Shown: positions 36,488 through 47,833, counted from the stretch's first letter. The stretch: DNA of 64,000 nt from Marinitoga aeolica (GCF_029910535.1 NZ_CP069362.1:2232001-2296000), one strand, 5' to 3'. The notes: generated from the sequence alone by a model not told the origin. Program-made: numbers and translations.

Positions 36488-36516
36488 TTGACAAATAAAA
36501 AGAAAAATGTTATAAT
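36488..36516 (+). promoter_or_regulatory. tetR-fabK-acpP promoter
   Basis: Consensus -35 TTGACA (36488-36493), a 17-bp spacer and -10 TATAAT (36511-36516). It is the best match to a sigma-70 promoter in the window and is immediately followed by the palindromic operator. Confidence 0.85.
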
Positions 36517-36525
36517 CGTAAAAAA

Positions 36526-36538
36526 TGACCAATGGTCA
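36526..36538. promoter_or_regulatory. TetR operator, copy 1
   Basis: The 13-bp palindrome TGACCAATGGTCA begins 10 bp after the -10 and so covers the transcription start. An identical copy lies at 37212-37224. Position and symmetry fit autorepression by the adjacent TetR protein. Confidence 0.8.
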
Positions 36539-36550
36539 AAAGGGGTTTTT

Positions 36551-37189
36551 ATGGCAAGGCATAATTATGATGAAGAAAAAATAAAAGAAAAGAAAAAACT
36601 AATAATGGAAGCTGCAAAAAAAATTTTTTATGAGAAAGGTTATGAAAATACTTCTATGAATGAGATTGCCAGAAAATTAAAGATGGCAAAAGGTACGTTA
36701 TACCTATATTTTTCAAGTAAAAAGGATTTATTTTTTTCTTTGGTATATGAAGGATTAAAAATATTGGAAAACATGATCAAAAACGATATTAAATCAGCTA
36801 AAAGTGGATTGGATAAGATTTTGAATATGGGAAGAGCTTATATTAAATTTTATAGAGAATATCCAGATTATTATAGTTTTGTTATAAAATATGAGTCTGA
36901 AAAAGCTGATCTGGATACAAATGAACCATTGGTTATAAATTCATATGAAAAAAGTGAAGAAATTTATGATATTTTAAAATTACTAATTTTAAAAGGGATA
37001 GATGATGGTTCAATAAGAGAAGATATTGATATTAATAAAATTTCTATGTTGTTATGGTTACAAACTATAGGTGTTGTACAGCAATTTGAATTGAGAAAAA
37101 AGTTATATGAAAATTGGGATGAGAAATTTCCTGCTTCTGAAATTTTAGATTACTATATTCATTTTATGAAAAAGAGTTTGAAGAAATAA
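36551..37189 (+). CDS. TetR-family transcriptional regulator
   Basis: The 212-residue protein has an N-terminal TetR helix-turn-helix: LIMEAAKKIFYEKGYENTSM, then EIARKLKMAKGTLYLYFSSK, about residues 18-58. It has a helical ligand/dimerisation domain of ordinary size. I used the ATG at 36551 (AAAAGGGG 6 bases upstream). The longer frame would begin within the promoter itself. It is the first gene of the cluster with fabK and acpP, and identical palindromes flank it on both sides. It is probably a repressor of its own operon responding to a fatty-acid-related ligand, which is inferred. Confidence 0.93.
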   Translation: MARHNYDEEKIKEKKKLIMEAAKKIFYEKGYENTSMNEIARKLKMAKGTLYLYFSSKKDLFFSLVYEGLKILENMIKNDIKSAKSGLDKILNMGRAYIKFYREYPDYYSFVIKYESEKADLDTNEPLVINSYEKSEEIYDILKLLILKGIDDGSIREDIDINKISMLLWLQTIGVVQQFELRKKLYENWDEKFPASEILDYYIHFMKKSLKK

Positions 37190-37211
37190 CTTTTTTATTT
37201 TTCTAATAAAC

Positions 37212-37224
37212 TGACCAATGGTCA
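37212..37224. promoter_or_regulatory. TetR operator, copy 2
   Basis: An exact second copy of TGACCAATGGTCA lies in the 49-bp gap between tetR and fabK, just upstream of the fabK ribosome site. It could block a second promoter or act as a roadblock. Confidence 0.75.
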
Positions 37225-37238
37225 TTTAATAAAGTGAG

Positions 37239-38297
37239 GTGAGTTTTATTTTAAAAAAATTAAAAATAGGAGATATTGAAACAAAATACCCTATTGTCCA
37301 AGGTGGAATGGCTGTTGGAATTTCATTAGATGGCTTATCTTCCGCGGTAGCAAATGCTGGTGGAATAGGAGTTATTGGTACAGCTGGAATAGGTTTTTTC
37401 TCTAATATAAAAAATTATAAAAAGGCTAATATAGAAAGTCTAAAGAATTATATTAGAAAAGCTAAAGAAAAAACTAAAGGTATTATAGGTGTAAATATTA
37501 TGGTAGCTTTAACTGATTATGCTGAAATGGTAAAAACAGCTATTGATGAAGGTATAGATATTATATTTTCAGGTGCAGGCCTCCCTTTATCTTTACCATC
37601 TTTTTTGAAAAAAGATAGTAAAACAAAGTTAGTACCTATAGTTTCATCTTTAAAGGCAGCTCAAATTATAGTAAAAAGATGGATGTCTAAATTCAATTAT
37701 CTTCCTGATGCTTTTGTATTAGAAGGTCCTTTAGCTGGTGGTCATTTAGGATATAAAAAAGATGAATTATTTTCAGAAAATAATAAATTAGAAAACAATA
37801 TTCCTATATTAAAAGAATATTTATTGAATGTAGAAAAAAATTATGGAAAAAAAATACCTCTTATAGCTGGAGGAGGATTATATTCAAAAGAAGATGTAGA
37901 AAAAGTCTTAGCATTAGGAGCTGACGCTGTTCAAATGGGGACACGATTTATTGCGACAGAAGAATGTGATGCTGATATAAAATTCAAAGAAGCAATTATT
38001 AATGCTAAAGATGAAAATATTACAATAATAAAAAGTCCTGTTGGATTACCTGGAAGAGCATTGAAAAATTCATTTATTGAATCAGTAGAAAAAGGCGAAA
38101 AGAAACCATATGAATGTAGATATCATTGTATAAAAACATGTAATTTTAGAACAGCTCCATATTGTATTGCAAAAGCATTGTATAATGCAGCAATAGGGAA
38201 TATTGAAGAAGGATTTGTTTTTACTGGTGGTGCAGTTTCGAAAATTAATAAAATTCAAAAAGTTGAGGATATTATTAAAGAATTATTTGAAAGTTAA
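37239..38297 (+). CDS. fabK: FMN-dependent enoyl-ACP reductase (FabK) / nitronate monooxygenase family
   Basis: This TIM-barrel flavoprotein has YPIVQGGMAVGISLDGLSSA at the N-terminus, GIIGVNIMVAL, APDAFVLEGPLAGGHLG-like strands, and the FMN phosphate site AGGGLYSKEDVEKVLALGAD followed by VQMGTRF. FabK reduces enoyl-ACP in fatty-acid elongation, while the close relative NMO oxidises nitronates. Position directly before acpP favours FabK. A C-terminal Cys-rich segment (CRYHCIKTC, then APYCIAKAL) is a feature of clostridial and Thermotogota members. Coordinates use GTG; an ATT at 37248 has better spacing from GAGGTGA and may be the real start. Confidence 0.85.
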   Translation: MSFILKKLKIGDIETKYPIVQGGMAVGISLDGLSSAVANAGGIGVIGTAGIGFFSNIKNYKKANIESLKNYIRKAKEKTKGIIGVNIMVALTDYAEMVKTAIDEGIDIIFSGAGLPLSLPSFLKKDSKTKLVPIVSSLKAAQIIVKRWMSKFNYLPDAFVLEGPLAGGHLGYKKDELFSENNKLENNIPILKEYLLNVEKNYGKKIPLIAGGGLYSKEDVEKVLALGADAVQMGTRFIATEECDADIKFKEAIINAKDENITIIKSPVGLPGRALKNSFIESVEKGEKKPYECRYHCIKTCNFRTAPYCIAKALYNAAIGNIEEGFVFTGGAVSKINKIQKVEDIIKELFES

Positions 38298-38310
38298 GGA
38301 GGAGATAAAA

Positions 38311-38547
38311 ATGGATAAAAAAGAGTTATTTGAAAAAGTAAAAGGAATTATGACTGAAAGTTTAAGTATTGAAGAAGAGAAAATTACAGAAAATGCAAGT
38401 TTAACAGATGATTTAGAATTAGATTCATTAGAGTTAGTTGATCTAACTATGGATTTTGAAAATGAATTAGGAATTTCTATTGATGATTCAGAATTAGAAA
38501 AAATAAAAACAGTTGGAGATATTGTAGAAATATTAGCAAGTAAATAA
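38311..38547 (+). CDS. acpP: Acyl carrier protein
   Basis: The 78-residue acidic protein has the phosphopantetheine site LELDSLELVDL (Ser39) in the typical four-helix ACP pattern, ending with KTVGDIVEILAS. It carries acyl chains in fatty-acid synthesis and is activated by AcpS, whose gene is 2 kb away at 40626-40979. The ATG follows AAGGAGGAG and starts 13 bases after the fabK stop. It is the last gene of the plus-strand cluster. Confidence 0.96.
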   Translation: MDKKELFEKVKGIMTESLSIEEEKITENASLTDDLELDSLELVDLTMDFENELGISIDDSELEKIKTVGDIVEILASK

Positions 38548-38573
38548 CCTTCACCAACCCTCTTTTTGGAATT

Positions 38574-38607
38574 AAAACAGGGAGAATATTCCATATTCTC
38601 CCTGTTT

Positions 38608-38609
<2 letters not shown>
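38574..38609. terminator. Bidirectional terminator between acpP and ligA
   Basis: A 16-bp perfect stem (38574-38589 with 38593-38608, 3-base loop) is flanked by AAAA and TTTT on its two sides, so it can work on either strand. Its right arm reaches into the ligA stop codon. Confidence 0.88.
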
Positions 38610-40620
<2,011 letters not shown>

Positions 40621-40625
40621 TTATT

Positions 40626-40979
40626 TTAATTATCTTCGATTATAACTATTGATGTAGCATAATTTCTTTCATGAGAAATAGAAAGATGTATTTTATAATT
40701 CCCAAATTTTTCCTTTAAATAAATTATAGTTTCTTCATCAAAATAAGGTTTTCCTTTTTCATCATTCAATATAGTTATTTCTTTATAAGGAATGAAGGTC
40801 CCAAAAGCTTTTATTAAAGACTCTTTTACAGAAAATCTTCCTGCAATAAATTCTTTTTTTCTATTTTCTCCAGAAAAATTTTTAAATAATTCCAATTCTT
40901 TTTTACTTAAAACTTTTTTTTCTATACCTAATGTAATTCTATTTATTTCAATAATATCAATGCCAATTCCTTTTATCAT
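40626..40979 (-). CDS. acpS: Holo-[acyl-carrier-protein] synthase
   Basis: AcpS transfers 4'-phosphopantetheine from CoA to ACP. The 117-residue protein has the family motifs IGIDIIEINRI (metal-binding Asp) and RFSVKESLIKAFG, followed by HLSISHERNYA. The start overlaps the stop of the FtsA-like gene by 4 bases. Although acpP lies close by, it is on the other strand and under separate (TetR) control. Confidence 0.95.
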   Translation of the reverse strand: MIKGIGIDIIEINRITLGIEKKVLSKKELELFKNFSGENRKKEFIAGRFSVKESLIKAFGTFIPYKEITILNDEKGKPYFDEETIIYLKEKFGNYKIHLSISHERNYATSIVIIEDN

Positions 40980-43045
40980 TCAAATTCCATCCTTATAATA
41001 TCTCCATTGTTTATTTTTTCATTAAAACTAAAAATTTCTTTTTCGTTTATAAATATTCGATATTTTGTGAAATTTGAAATATCAAAATCAATATGTAAGA
41101 ATAAGTCTAATAATTTAATTTCTTTTTCTATTTTTTCGACCTTCAAATTCATATTATTATAAACTTTACTATTAATATCTATTCTATTATTATTTTTATC
41201 CTTTATAATAATTTCCTCAACAGGTAATTCTATATTATTTCCATTTAGTGTTACAGTTATATATTTTTCCGGTTTTATATCTACAAAATCCTTAATAGCT
41301 GGTAATTCCAAAATTTTAGAATTTAAATTATCATTATCATATAATTCATCGAAATCACCTAATATTACACCATTCCTTAAAATAATTTTCCCAGCTGGAA
41401 TTTCATAGGGTACATTATTAATAATAAATTTTACAATAGAAGATTCCAAGGTTATATCTTTAACATATGGATTCTTAGTTTCTATTTTATCACCATCATT
41501 CAATTCTTCTTCAATGCTGGCATCTTTTCCATTTTTTAATATTCTAGGATATATTTCATATTTTTGACCATCAATAAATATTTTATATGGTTTTATCACA
41601 TCTTTTAAAAATGCTTTTTTTGTTTTTCCATCCTCAGGTTTTCCCACTTCAATAATATCTCCTGGTTTTATAGGAGTTTTTAAATCTGATAATAAACCAT
41701 TTATTTTAATTGGAGCCTCTTTTCCTTTTTCACCAGGGATAAATTTTAATTCACCGTTTAATTCATAAGATATTGCAGGCGCAGGTTTCCCAACAAGATC
41801 ATTTATTGTAAACCCTGCTTGTAATAGAACCTGTATTACAGAAATATTTCCGCCCACAAGCATCATATTTATAGGTTTATTATTGACCATTACTCTGGCA
41901 AAAACATTTCCTTCATTTTTATGAGCAACATATGCTATTCCAACAGGTGTAATAAATTCACTACCTTCAAAATTTACATTATTTTCGAATTTAACATAAT
42001 CTATATTTTTAATATTTTTCAAGGTGATTCTATTTCTTGATAAATTCAATTTTAAGGATAACTTATCTATAAATTCTGGAACTTTTCCGCCACCACCAAC
42101 TACCATAACAGCAATAGGAGGCTTCCCATTTAATTCAAGAATTTTTTCTGAAATTTTGCTTGTGATTTCTTCTATTACGGGTTCAATAATTTGCATAATT
42201 TCTTCTTTCGTTATTTCATGTTCAAAATCCAATATATCTTTGTATTTAATAATTTCATTATCATCAGAATTTAATGTTCTTTTTATTAGTTCAGCAGTTT
42301 TAAAATCAACTAATAACTCCTTTGAAATAGCTTCGGATATTTCATCACCTGCCATTGGCACCATACCATAGCCAATTATAGTTCCATCTTTTGATATAGC
42401 AATATCACTTGTTCCTGCTCCAACATCAACCATTGCAATATTCAATGTTCTCAAATCTTCAGGAACGATTAAATTCATTGCAGCAATAGGTTCAAGGGTT
42501 ATATGAACAGGTTCTAGGTTATTCAGTTCTAATACAGCAAGCATTGCATCAACAACATTTTTAGGTAAAAAAGCTGCAATTACCTTAACTTTAGCTATGT
42601 TACCTTTTTGACCTTCTAATTTTTTTATCCATTCACCATCTAATTCATAATATAATACAGAATAGCCAACGCAATAGAAATTTTTTTCTATATCAAGGTT
42701 TTCTACAGCATTCTTTACTGCTTCTAGTTCAAGACTTTTCATTGTATTATAATCAATATGTTTAAATTCAGATATATCTTTTTCATATTCACCTACGGCT
42801 GTTACTAGAAATCTTCCAGCCAATGCGACTGCAACATTTTTTATCTCATTATTGTTTTTCTTTAATTCATTAATTACTTTCTCTACCCCTTTTGAAACTT
42901 TTGTGACATCATGAATTTGGCCATCTAACATAGCTCTATTTTCATGTTCTTTAATAGCAACATCTTTTATTATTATTTCTGAATCATTAACCATATCAGA
43001 TATTATACCCACGATAAATCTTGTTCCTATATCGAGCGCAAACAT
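40976..43045 (-). CDS. FtsA-like actin-fold ATPase with C-terminal beta-grasp-type extension
   Basis: The 689-residue protein begins with an FtsA/PilM-like actin fold: FALDIGTRFIVGIISD (phosphate 1), NVAVALAGRFLVT in the 1C/SHS2 region, NIAMVDVGAGTSDIAI (phosphate 2) and VMVVGGGGKVPEFIDKLSLKL (adenosine site). From about residue 375 it has several ubiquitin-like segments (VMVNNKPINMMLVGGN, IFIDGQKYEIYPRILKNG, VTLNGNNIELPVEEI). Similar long FtsA-like proteins occur in Firmicutes without a defined role. No C-terminal membrane-targeting helix of classical FtsA is seen. It lies between mutS2 and acpS, not next to ftsZ. ATG after GGAGGTG. Confidence 0.82.
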   Translation of the reverse strand: MFALDIGTRFIVGIISDMVNDSEIIIKDVAIKEHENRAMLDGQIHDVTKVSKGVEKVINELKKNNNEIKNVAVALAGRFLVTAVGEYEKDISEFKHIDYNTMKSLELEAVKNAVENLDIEKNFYCVGYSVLYYELDGEWIKKLEGQKGNIAKVKVIAAFLPKNVVDAMLAVLELNNLEPVHITLEPIAAMNLIVPEDLRTLNIAMVDVGAGTSDIAISKDGTIIGYGMVPMAGDEISEAISKELLVDFKTAELIKRTLNSDDNEIIKYKDILDFEHEITKEEIMQIIEPVIEEITSKISEKILELNGKPPIAVMVVGGGGKVPEFIDKLSLKLNLSRNRITLKNIKNIDYVKFENNVNFEGSEFITPVGIAYVAHKNEGNVFARVMVNNKPINMMLVGGNISVIQVLLQAGFTINDLVGKPAPAISYELNGELKFIPGEKGKEAPIKINGLLSDLKTPIKPGDIIEVGKPEDGKTKKAFLKDVIKPYKIFIDGQKYEIYPRILKNGKDASIEEELNDGDKIETKNPYVKDITLESSIVKFIINNVPYEIPAGKIILRNGVILGDFDELYDNDNLNSKILELPAIKDFVDIKPEKYITVTLNGNNIELPVEEIIIKDKNNNRIDINSKVYNNMNLKVEKIEKEIKLLDLFLHIDFDISNFTKYRIFINEKEIFSFNEKINNGDIIRMEFE

Positions 43046-43095
43046 AATACACCTCCAACGAGGAATTAAAATAAATTAAAAATTCAAATATTTTC

Positions 43096-45411
43096 CTATT
43101 TAAGTTCTATAAATGTAACACCTGTTCCCCCTTCATTATCATTACCCAATCTAAACGTTTTTACTCTTTTATTTTTTCTTAAATAATTCCAGATTCCTAA
43201 AGCTAGCTTTCCAGTTCCTTTACCATGAATAATATATCCACCATTTAGGTTTGAAGCTAATAAATCAGATATGAATTTTTCTACTTCAGGCAAAGCCTCT
43301 TCTACAGTTTGACCACGTATATCTATTTCATTTTTAACATTTTTTATAATATGAATTTTGTTGTTTACATTAGTTTCTTTTTTTATTTCATCTTTTTTAA
43401 AATCTATCTCATCTATTGAAACACTTAATTCGAAAGGTTTATCAATAAAACTTACAAGGATTTTTTCTCCTTTTTTCTTTATAACTTTTGCTTTTTCTCC
43501 AGATATATTTACAATATCTCCCACTTTAATATTTTTAACTTGATTTTCCTTTTTTTGAATCTTTAAATTATCTATTTCCTTTTTTTTAGTTTCAACTAAT
43601 TTGCTTAGATGTCTTATATTAGTTATGTCCTTTTCTTTTTTTAAAATATTTATATAGTGATCTATTTCTTTTTTTAAATTTTTTAAATACTCTTTATATT
43701 GTTTTACTTCTTTATCGATTTTTTCTATTTCCTTTTTTTTCAACAATTCCAGTTTTTTCTCTAAATCATTTTTTAAAGATATTACTTCTTTATGCTTTAA
43801 TTTATGTTCTTCCTTTTCTTTTTCAAGCTCCTCATAAATTTGCGTTAAATTTTCTAAAATTTTTTCATCGAAAACCTGTTCTTTGCTAAGAAAATTATTG
43901 GCTTTTAATAATACATCTTCTGGTAATCCTAGCTTTTCTGCAATATCTATGGCGTGAGAAGCACCAGGAACACCTACTAATAATCTATAAGTTGGGGATA
44001 AAGTTTCTTTATCAAATCCCATAGATGCAGATAATAGATTTTCATTTTCTATAGAGAATATTTTTACAGCAGATAAATGGGAAGTAACAAAAAAAGTTGA
44101 ATTTAATTCAATTAACTTTTCAATAATAGCTAGTGCTAATGCGGAGCCTTCAATGGGATCTGTTCCAGTCCCCAATTCGTCTATCAATATCAAAGACATA
44201 TTATCAGCATTGTCAAGAATAAACTTCACATTTTTCAAATGAGCAGAAAAAGTACTTAATGTTTGTTCAATGCTTTGTTCATCACCTATATCTGTGAAAA
44301 CATTTTTAAAATATGGTATTTTTGCATTATATGCTGGTACTGGAAAAACAGAATGAGCAAATACAATGCTGAGACCAACAGATTTTAATACTACGGTTTT
44401 TCCACCTGTGTTTGGTCCTGTAATTATCATACCCAATTTTTTGGGAGATAATTTTAGATTAACAGGAATAACCTTTTCTTTTTCTATTAATGGATGCCGA
44501 ATACCATCCAAATAGATAGTATGTTCAATTTTATTTGGTAATGAAAATACATAATTATTTTTTTTGGCATATCTTATTTTTGTATTTAATCCATCAATAT
44601 ACTCAATAATTTTTATCGTTTTATTTATATTGTACAAATTTTTATTGGTTTCTAAAAATATCTTTCCTAAAATTCTTGAAATTTCCGCTTTTTCTGAGGC
44701 AATTAAATCAGATAATTCGGAATTTAATTTACCAACTTCATATGGTTCTATATATGCGGAAACTCCTGTATCTGAATAAGCTATAATAGAACCATTTATC
44801 TTATTTTTATGTTCCGATCTTATAACAATGCAATATCTATTGTTTTTTAATGTAGGTCGTTCTAAAACTACATATTTACGATACTTTGATATAATATGTT
44901 TTAATGAGTTATATAAATTTTTTTTTGTTATTTCAATTTTTCTTCTTAATTGCCTTAAATTATCACTTGCAGTATCTTTTACATTACCATCATCATCGAT
45001 AGATTTTTCTACTAATTTTACATAATTCATAGTATCAGGAATAGAAAAAATTATTTTTTCTAAATTGTTGTACCCTTTTAAGAATGATTTATTTTCTTTT
45101 ATTATATTTAATGATTGAGATAAAAAGTTTGAAATTTTTTTGTATTCTATAGGAGTTAAATATATATTATTTTCAATTTTTTCAATTTCAGAATATATAG
45201 CAGGAATACCTCTTAAATCAAATTCACCATATTTTATAATAAAATTATTAAACTCTTCAATAATTTCATATTCATTTTTTAACACTTCATAATCTTTTAT
45301 ATATTTGAAGTTTTTTATAATAAAATTTTTTCCGTATTCAGAAGATGAGAAACTTGATATAATTTCTAATATTTTATTTATTTCAAGGTCTTTATAGGTT
45401 TTTAAATTCAT
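43096..45411 (-). CDS. mutS2: Endonuclease MutS2
   Basis: MutS2 is a MutS-like ATPase that acts on branched DNA or on collided ribosomes, depending on the species. The 771-residue protein lacks the mismatch-recognition domain. It has the core and clamp helices, then the ATPase with Walker A GPNTGGKTVVLKSVG and Walker B LILIDELGTGTDPIEG, with FVTSHLSAVKIF following. A long coiled coil (about 500-620), a KOW-like segment (KVGDIVNISGEKAKVI) and a C-terminal Smr nuclease domain (EIDIRGQTVEEA, then YIIHGKGTGKLALGI) complete it. It follows the small barrel gene by 3 bases. Confidence 0.96.
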   Translation of the reverse strand: MNLKTYKDLEINKILEIISSFSSSEYGKNFIIKNFKYIKDYEVLKNEYEIIEEFNNFIIKYGEFDLRGIPAIYSEIEKIENNIYLTPIEYKKISNFLSQSLNIIKENKSFLKGYNNLEKIIFSIPDTMNYVKLVEKSIDDDGNVKDTASDNLRQLRRKIEITKKNLYNSLKHIISKYRKYVVLERPTLKNNRYCIVIRSEHKNKINGSIIAYSDTGVSAYIEPYEVGKLNSELSDLIASEKAEISRILGKIFLETNKNLYNINKTIKIIEYIDGLNTKIRYAKKNNYVFSLPNKIEHTIYLDGIRHPLIEKEKVIPVNLKLSPKKLGMIITGPNTGGKTVVLKSVGLSIVFAHSVFPVPAYNAKIPYFKNVFTDIGDEQSIEQTLSTFSAHLKNVKFILDNADNMSLILIDELGTGTDPIEGSALALAIIEKLIELNSTFFVTSHLSAVKIFSIENENLLSASMGFDKETLSPTYRLLVGVPGASHAIDIAEKLGLPEDVLLKANNFLSKEQVFDEKILENLTQIYEELEKEKEEHKLKHKEVISLKNDLEKKLELLKKKEIEKIDKEVKQYKEYLKNLKKEIDHYINILKKEKDITNIRHLSKLVETKKKEIDNLKIQKKENQVKNIKVGDIVNISGEKAKVIKKKGEKILVSFIDKPFELSVSIDEIDFKKDEIKKETNVNNKIHIIKNVKNEIDIRGQTVEEALPEVEKFISDLLASNLNGGYIIHGKGTGKLALGIWNYLRKNKRVKTFRLGNDNEGGTGVTFIELK

Positions 45412-45414
45412 TAA

Positions 45415-45978
45415 TTAAAAAAGCACCTCCACTCCCAATGACATTGGTAAATAATTTATTGTTACCATTTTATTATCTGTTGTAAAATATCTGGATTCAT
45501 ACCCCCCGAGGAGAAAAATATTAAGAGATGAAATTTTATAGGATAATCCGATATTTATGTTTATTGAAGTAGATAATGATTGGAACTGATCTTCAGTATG
45601 AATTCCTCCCAATGCCATGACGTTAAATTTTGTGTTAAATAAAAATTCAGTGTTATATAAAGTAGCTATTCCTAACTCATATCCGGTATTTTCAATTATT
45701 GAATTCAAGTCTTTTAATTGAGTTTTATTCAGATTATCGTAAATAGTATATCCAAAATATGGTCCAAAAAGCATTTCAGGAGAGTCTTCAGCTGGATACA
45801 TTATTGCAACCTTAAATGAATAATAATCAAACTTTTTAAATGTATCATCCCAATTTGAAATATCTAATGATGTAGAAGAAGAAGTAAATCCATATGTGCC
45901 TAAAGTTAATAAATTAAAAGAAAATCCCCATGACATTATCAATGCAATAAAAGCTAACACAGCAACATTTTTTTTCAT
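45415..45978 (-). CDS. Small outer-membrane-like beta-barrel protein
   Basis: The 187-residue exported protein has a signal peptide (KKNVAVLAFIALIMSWGFSF) followed by alternating hydrophobic/polar strands with many Tyr, Phe and Gly residues (MLFGPYFGYTIYDN, NVMALGGIHTEDQF, INIGLSYKISSLNIFLLGGY). It ends in Phe, consistent with an 8-10-stranded barrel. No family is recognised. The start at 45978 is chosen for AGGGGAG 6 bases upstream. It sits between dxs and mutS2 with tight spacing. Confidence 0.75.
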   Translation of the reverse strand: MKKNVAVLAFIALIMSWGFSFNLLTLGTYGFTSSSTSLDISNWDDTFKKFDYYSFKVAIMYPAEDSPEMLFGPYFGYTIYDNLNKTQLKDLNSIIENTGYELGIATLYNTEFLFNTKFNVMALGGIHTEDQFQSLSTSININIGLSYKISSLNIFLLGGYESRYFTTDNKMVTINYLPMSLGVEVLF

Positions 45979-45997
45979 TTTATTCTCCCCTTTCATC

Positions 45998-47833
45998 TTA
46001 CTTTATTTTTTCAGTGGAATATAATAGTTTCTTTATTTCATCCGGTTTTACAACAAACTCATTTAAAAGTTCTTTTCTTGTTCCCTGTGGAACAAACTCA
46101 TCTTTAATACCAAAAGTATGTAAGGAACATTTAATTTTCTTTTTTAATATATATGATTTAATCTCTTCATTAAAACCACCCTTTAGACTATTTTCTTCTA
46201 TTGTTATTACATTAATATTATCTTTAAGATATAATTGCAATATATGTTCATCAATATTTTTAATATTTCTAACACCTATTATTGTGGCATCGAGTTCTTC
46301 CCAAAGCTTTTTATATTCTTCCACTAATTGTCCAACAACAAAAATAATATTTTTATCATTTCCTCGTTTTATAATTTTCCATGAGTAATCTACAATCTTT
46401 AAATTAGCAATTATTTCATCAACATTTAAATATTCTCCACCACGTGGAAATCTAATAAAGGTTGGTTTATTCAGATCTTTTTCAAAGGATGTAAAAATCA
46501 TATTTGCTAAATCTTGAGCATTCAAAGGTGTAAGTATTTCGATATTTGGGATTAAACGTAAATAAGAAATATCAAAAACTCCATGATGAGTAGGTCCGTC
46601 TTCTCCAACTATTCCTGCTCTATCTAAAAGAAATAAAACAGGGATTTTTTGTAATGCAATATCATGTATAATAGAATCAAAGGCTCTTTGCATGAAAGTA
46701 GAATAAATATCAACCACAGTAAATAGTCCGGCTAATCTAGTTGCTCCAGCTGCAGTTACAATAGAAGGTTCTGTAATGCCAAAATCAATTACTTTTTCCG
46801 GGTATTTCTCTTTTAATATATTTAATCCCGTACCTTCTTCCATTGCAGCAGTATATGCAATAAAATTGTGTTTACTAGCAATATTTTTTAATGTATATCC
46901 AACAACCTTAGAGTAAGATGTGCTGGTTGTCTTTTTGTTATTCACTCCATGAAATTTTGTTGGATTTTTTTCAGCAAAATCTAAACCTTTCCCTTTAATT
47001 GTTTTTAAATGTAATATACATGGTCCATCTTTATAATTTTTTATAAATTCCAGGTATTTTTCTAATTCTTTGATATTGTGTCCATCAACAGGTCCATAGT
47101 ATTTAATTCCCATATCCTCAAATACACCTAATGCATTATTGTAAACTGTATGTTTAATTCCATCTTTAACTTTCTTTAGAGCATTTTCTATATCCTGTCC
47201 AACGTCAGTGCTTTCCAGAGAAACTTTTATTTTTTCTTTAAGGCTAAAATAATCTGTGGAAATTCTTATTTTATTCAACATTTTCGCTAATGCACCAACA
47301 TTAGGAGATATTGACATTTCATTATTTAATAAAATAATTTTTATTTTAGAATTTATTGACTTTAATTGATTTAATGATTCTAAAATCATACCACTTGTCA
47401 TAGCCCCATCGCCAAATATAGCTATAACATTTTTATTTATATTTTGACTTCTAAATCCAAGTTCATAGCCTAAAGCTGCTGCAACAGAAGTTCCAGCATG
47501 ACCAGCACCAAAATAATCATATTTACTCTCATTAATATTAGTAAAACCACTAATACCATGTCTTTGTCTCAGAGTAGAAAAAGAATGCCATCTACCTGTC
47601 AATAATTTATGTATATAGGCTTGGTGACTTGTATCCCAGATTATAATATCTTTTTCAGGATCAAAAACTCTATACAAAGCTAATGTTAATTCAACGGTTC
47701 CTAAATTTGAAGATAAATGACCAGTATTTTTCTTTACCGTTTCATAAATATATTTTCTTATTCGATTTGCAAATCTATCTAATTGTTCATAATTCATTTT
47801 TCGGATCGCATAATACAAAGGTTTTTCTTTCAT
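45998..47833 (-). CDS. dxs: 1-deoxy-D-xylulose-5-phosphate synthase
   Basis: DXS condenses pyruvate and glyceraldehyde 3-phosphate to start the non-mevalonate isoprenoid pathway. The 611-residue protein has the thiamine-diphosphate site GDGAMTSGMILESLNQ, VWDTSHQAYIHKLLTGR-type early residues, YFGAGHAGTSVAAALG, and the transketolase segment DRAGIVGEDGPTHHGVFD. It also has FIRFPRGGEYL. The ATG follows AGGGGTGAT. It follows nusB, as it often does in Firmicutes. Its product feeds the UppS lipid carrier made elsewhere in the window. Confidence 0.96.
   Translation of the reverse strand: MKEKPLYYAIRKMNYEQLDRFANRIRKYIYETVKKNTGHLSSNLGTVELTLALYRVFDPEKDIIIWDTSHQAYIHKLLTGRWHSFSTLRQRHGISGFTNINESKYDYFGAGHAGTSVAAALGYELGFRSQNINKNVIAIFGDGAMTSGMILESLNQLKSINSKIKIILLNNEMSISPNVGALAKMLNKIRISTDYFSLKEKIKVSLESTDVGQDIENALKKVKDGIKHTVYNNALGVFEDMGIKYYGPVDGHNIKELEKYLEFIKNYKDGPCILHLKTIKGKGLDFAEKNPTKFHGVNNKKTTSTSYSKVVGYTLKNIASKHNFIAYTAAMEEGTGLNILKEKYPEKVIDFGITEPSIVTAAGATRLAGLFTVVDIYSTFMQRAFDSIIHDIALQKIPVLFLLDRAGIVGEDGPTHHGVFDISYLRLIPNIEILTPLNAQDLANMIFTSFEKDLNKPTFIRFPRGGEYLNVDEIIANLKIVDYSWKIIKRGNDKNIIFVVGQLVEEYKKLWEELDATIIGVRNIKNIDEHILQLYLKDNINVITIEENSLKGGFNEEIKSYILKKKIKCSLHTFGIKDEFVPQGTRKELLNEFVVKPDEIKKLLYSTEKIK

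Noticed and set aside
36488-36550. Longer tetR start (TTG at 36488)
   Set aside because: That codon is the -35 TTGACA of the promoter, and the operator would be inside the coding region. The ATG at 36551 has a proper ribosome site.
38203-38310. Extended acpP reading frame upstream of 38311
   Set aside because: It overlaps fabK out of frame, and the ATG at 38311 with AAGGAGGAG gives the standard ACP length.
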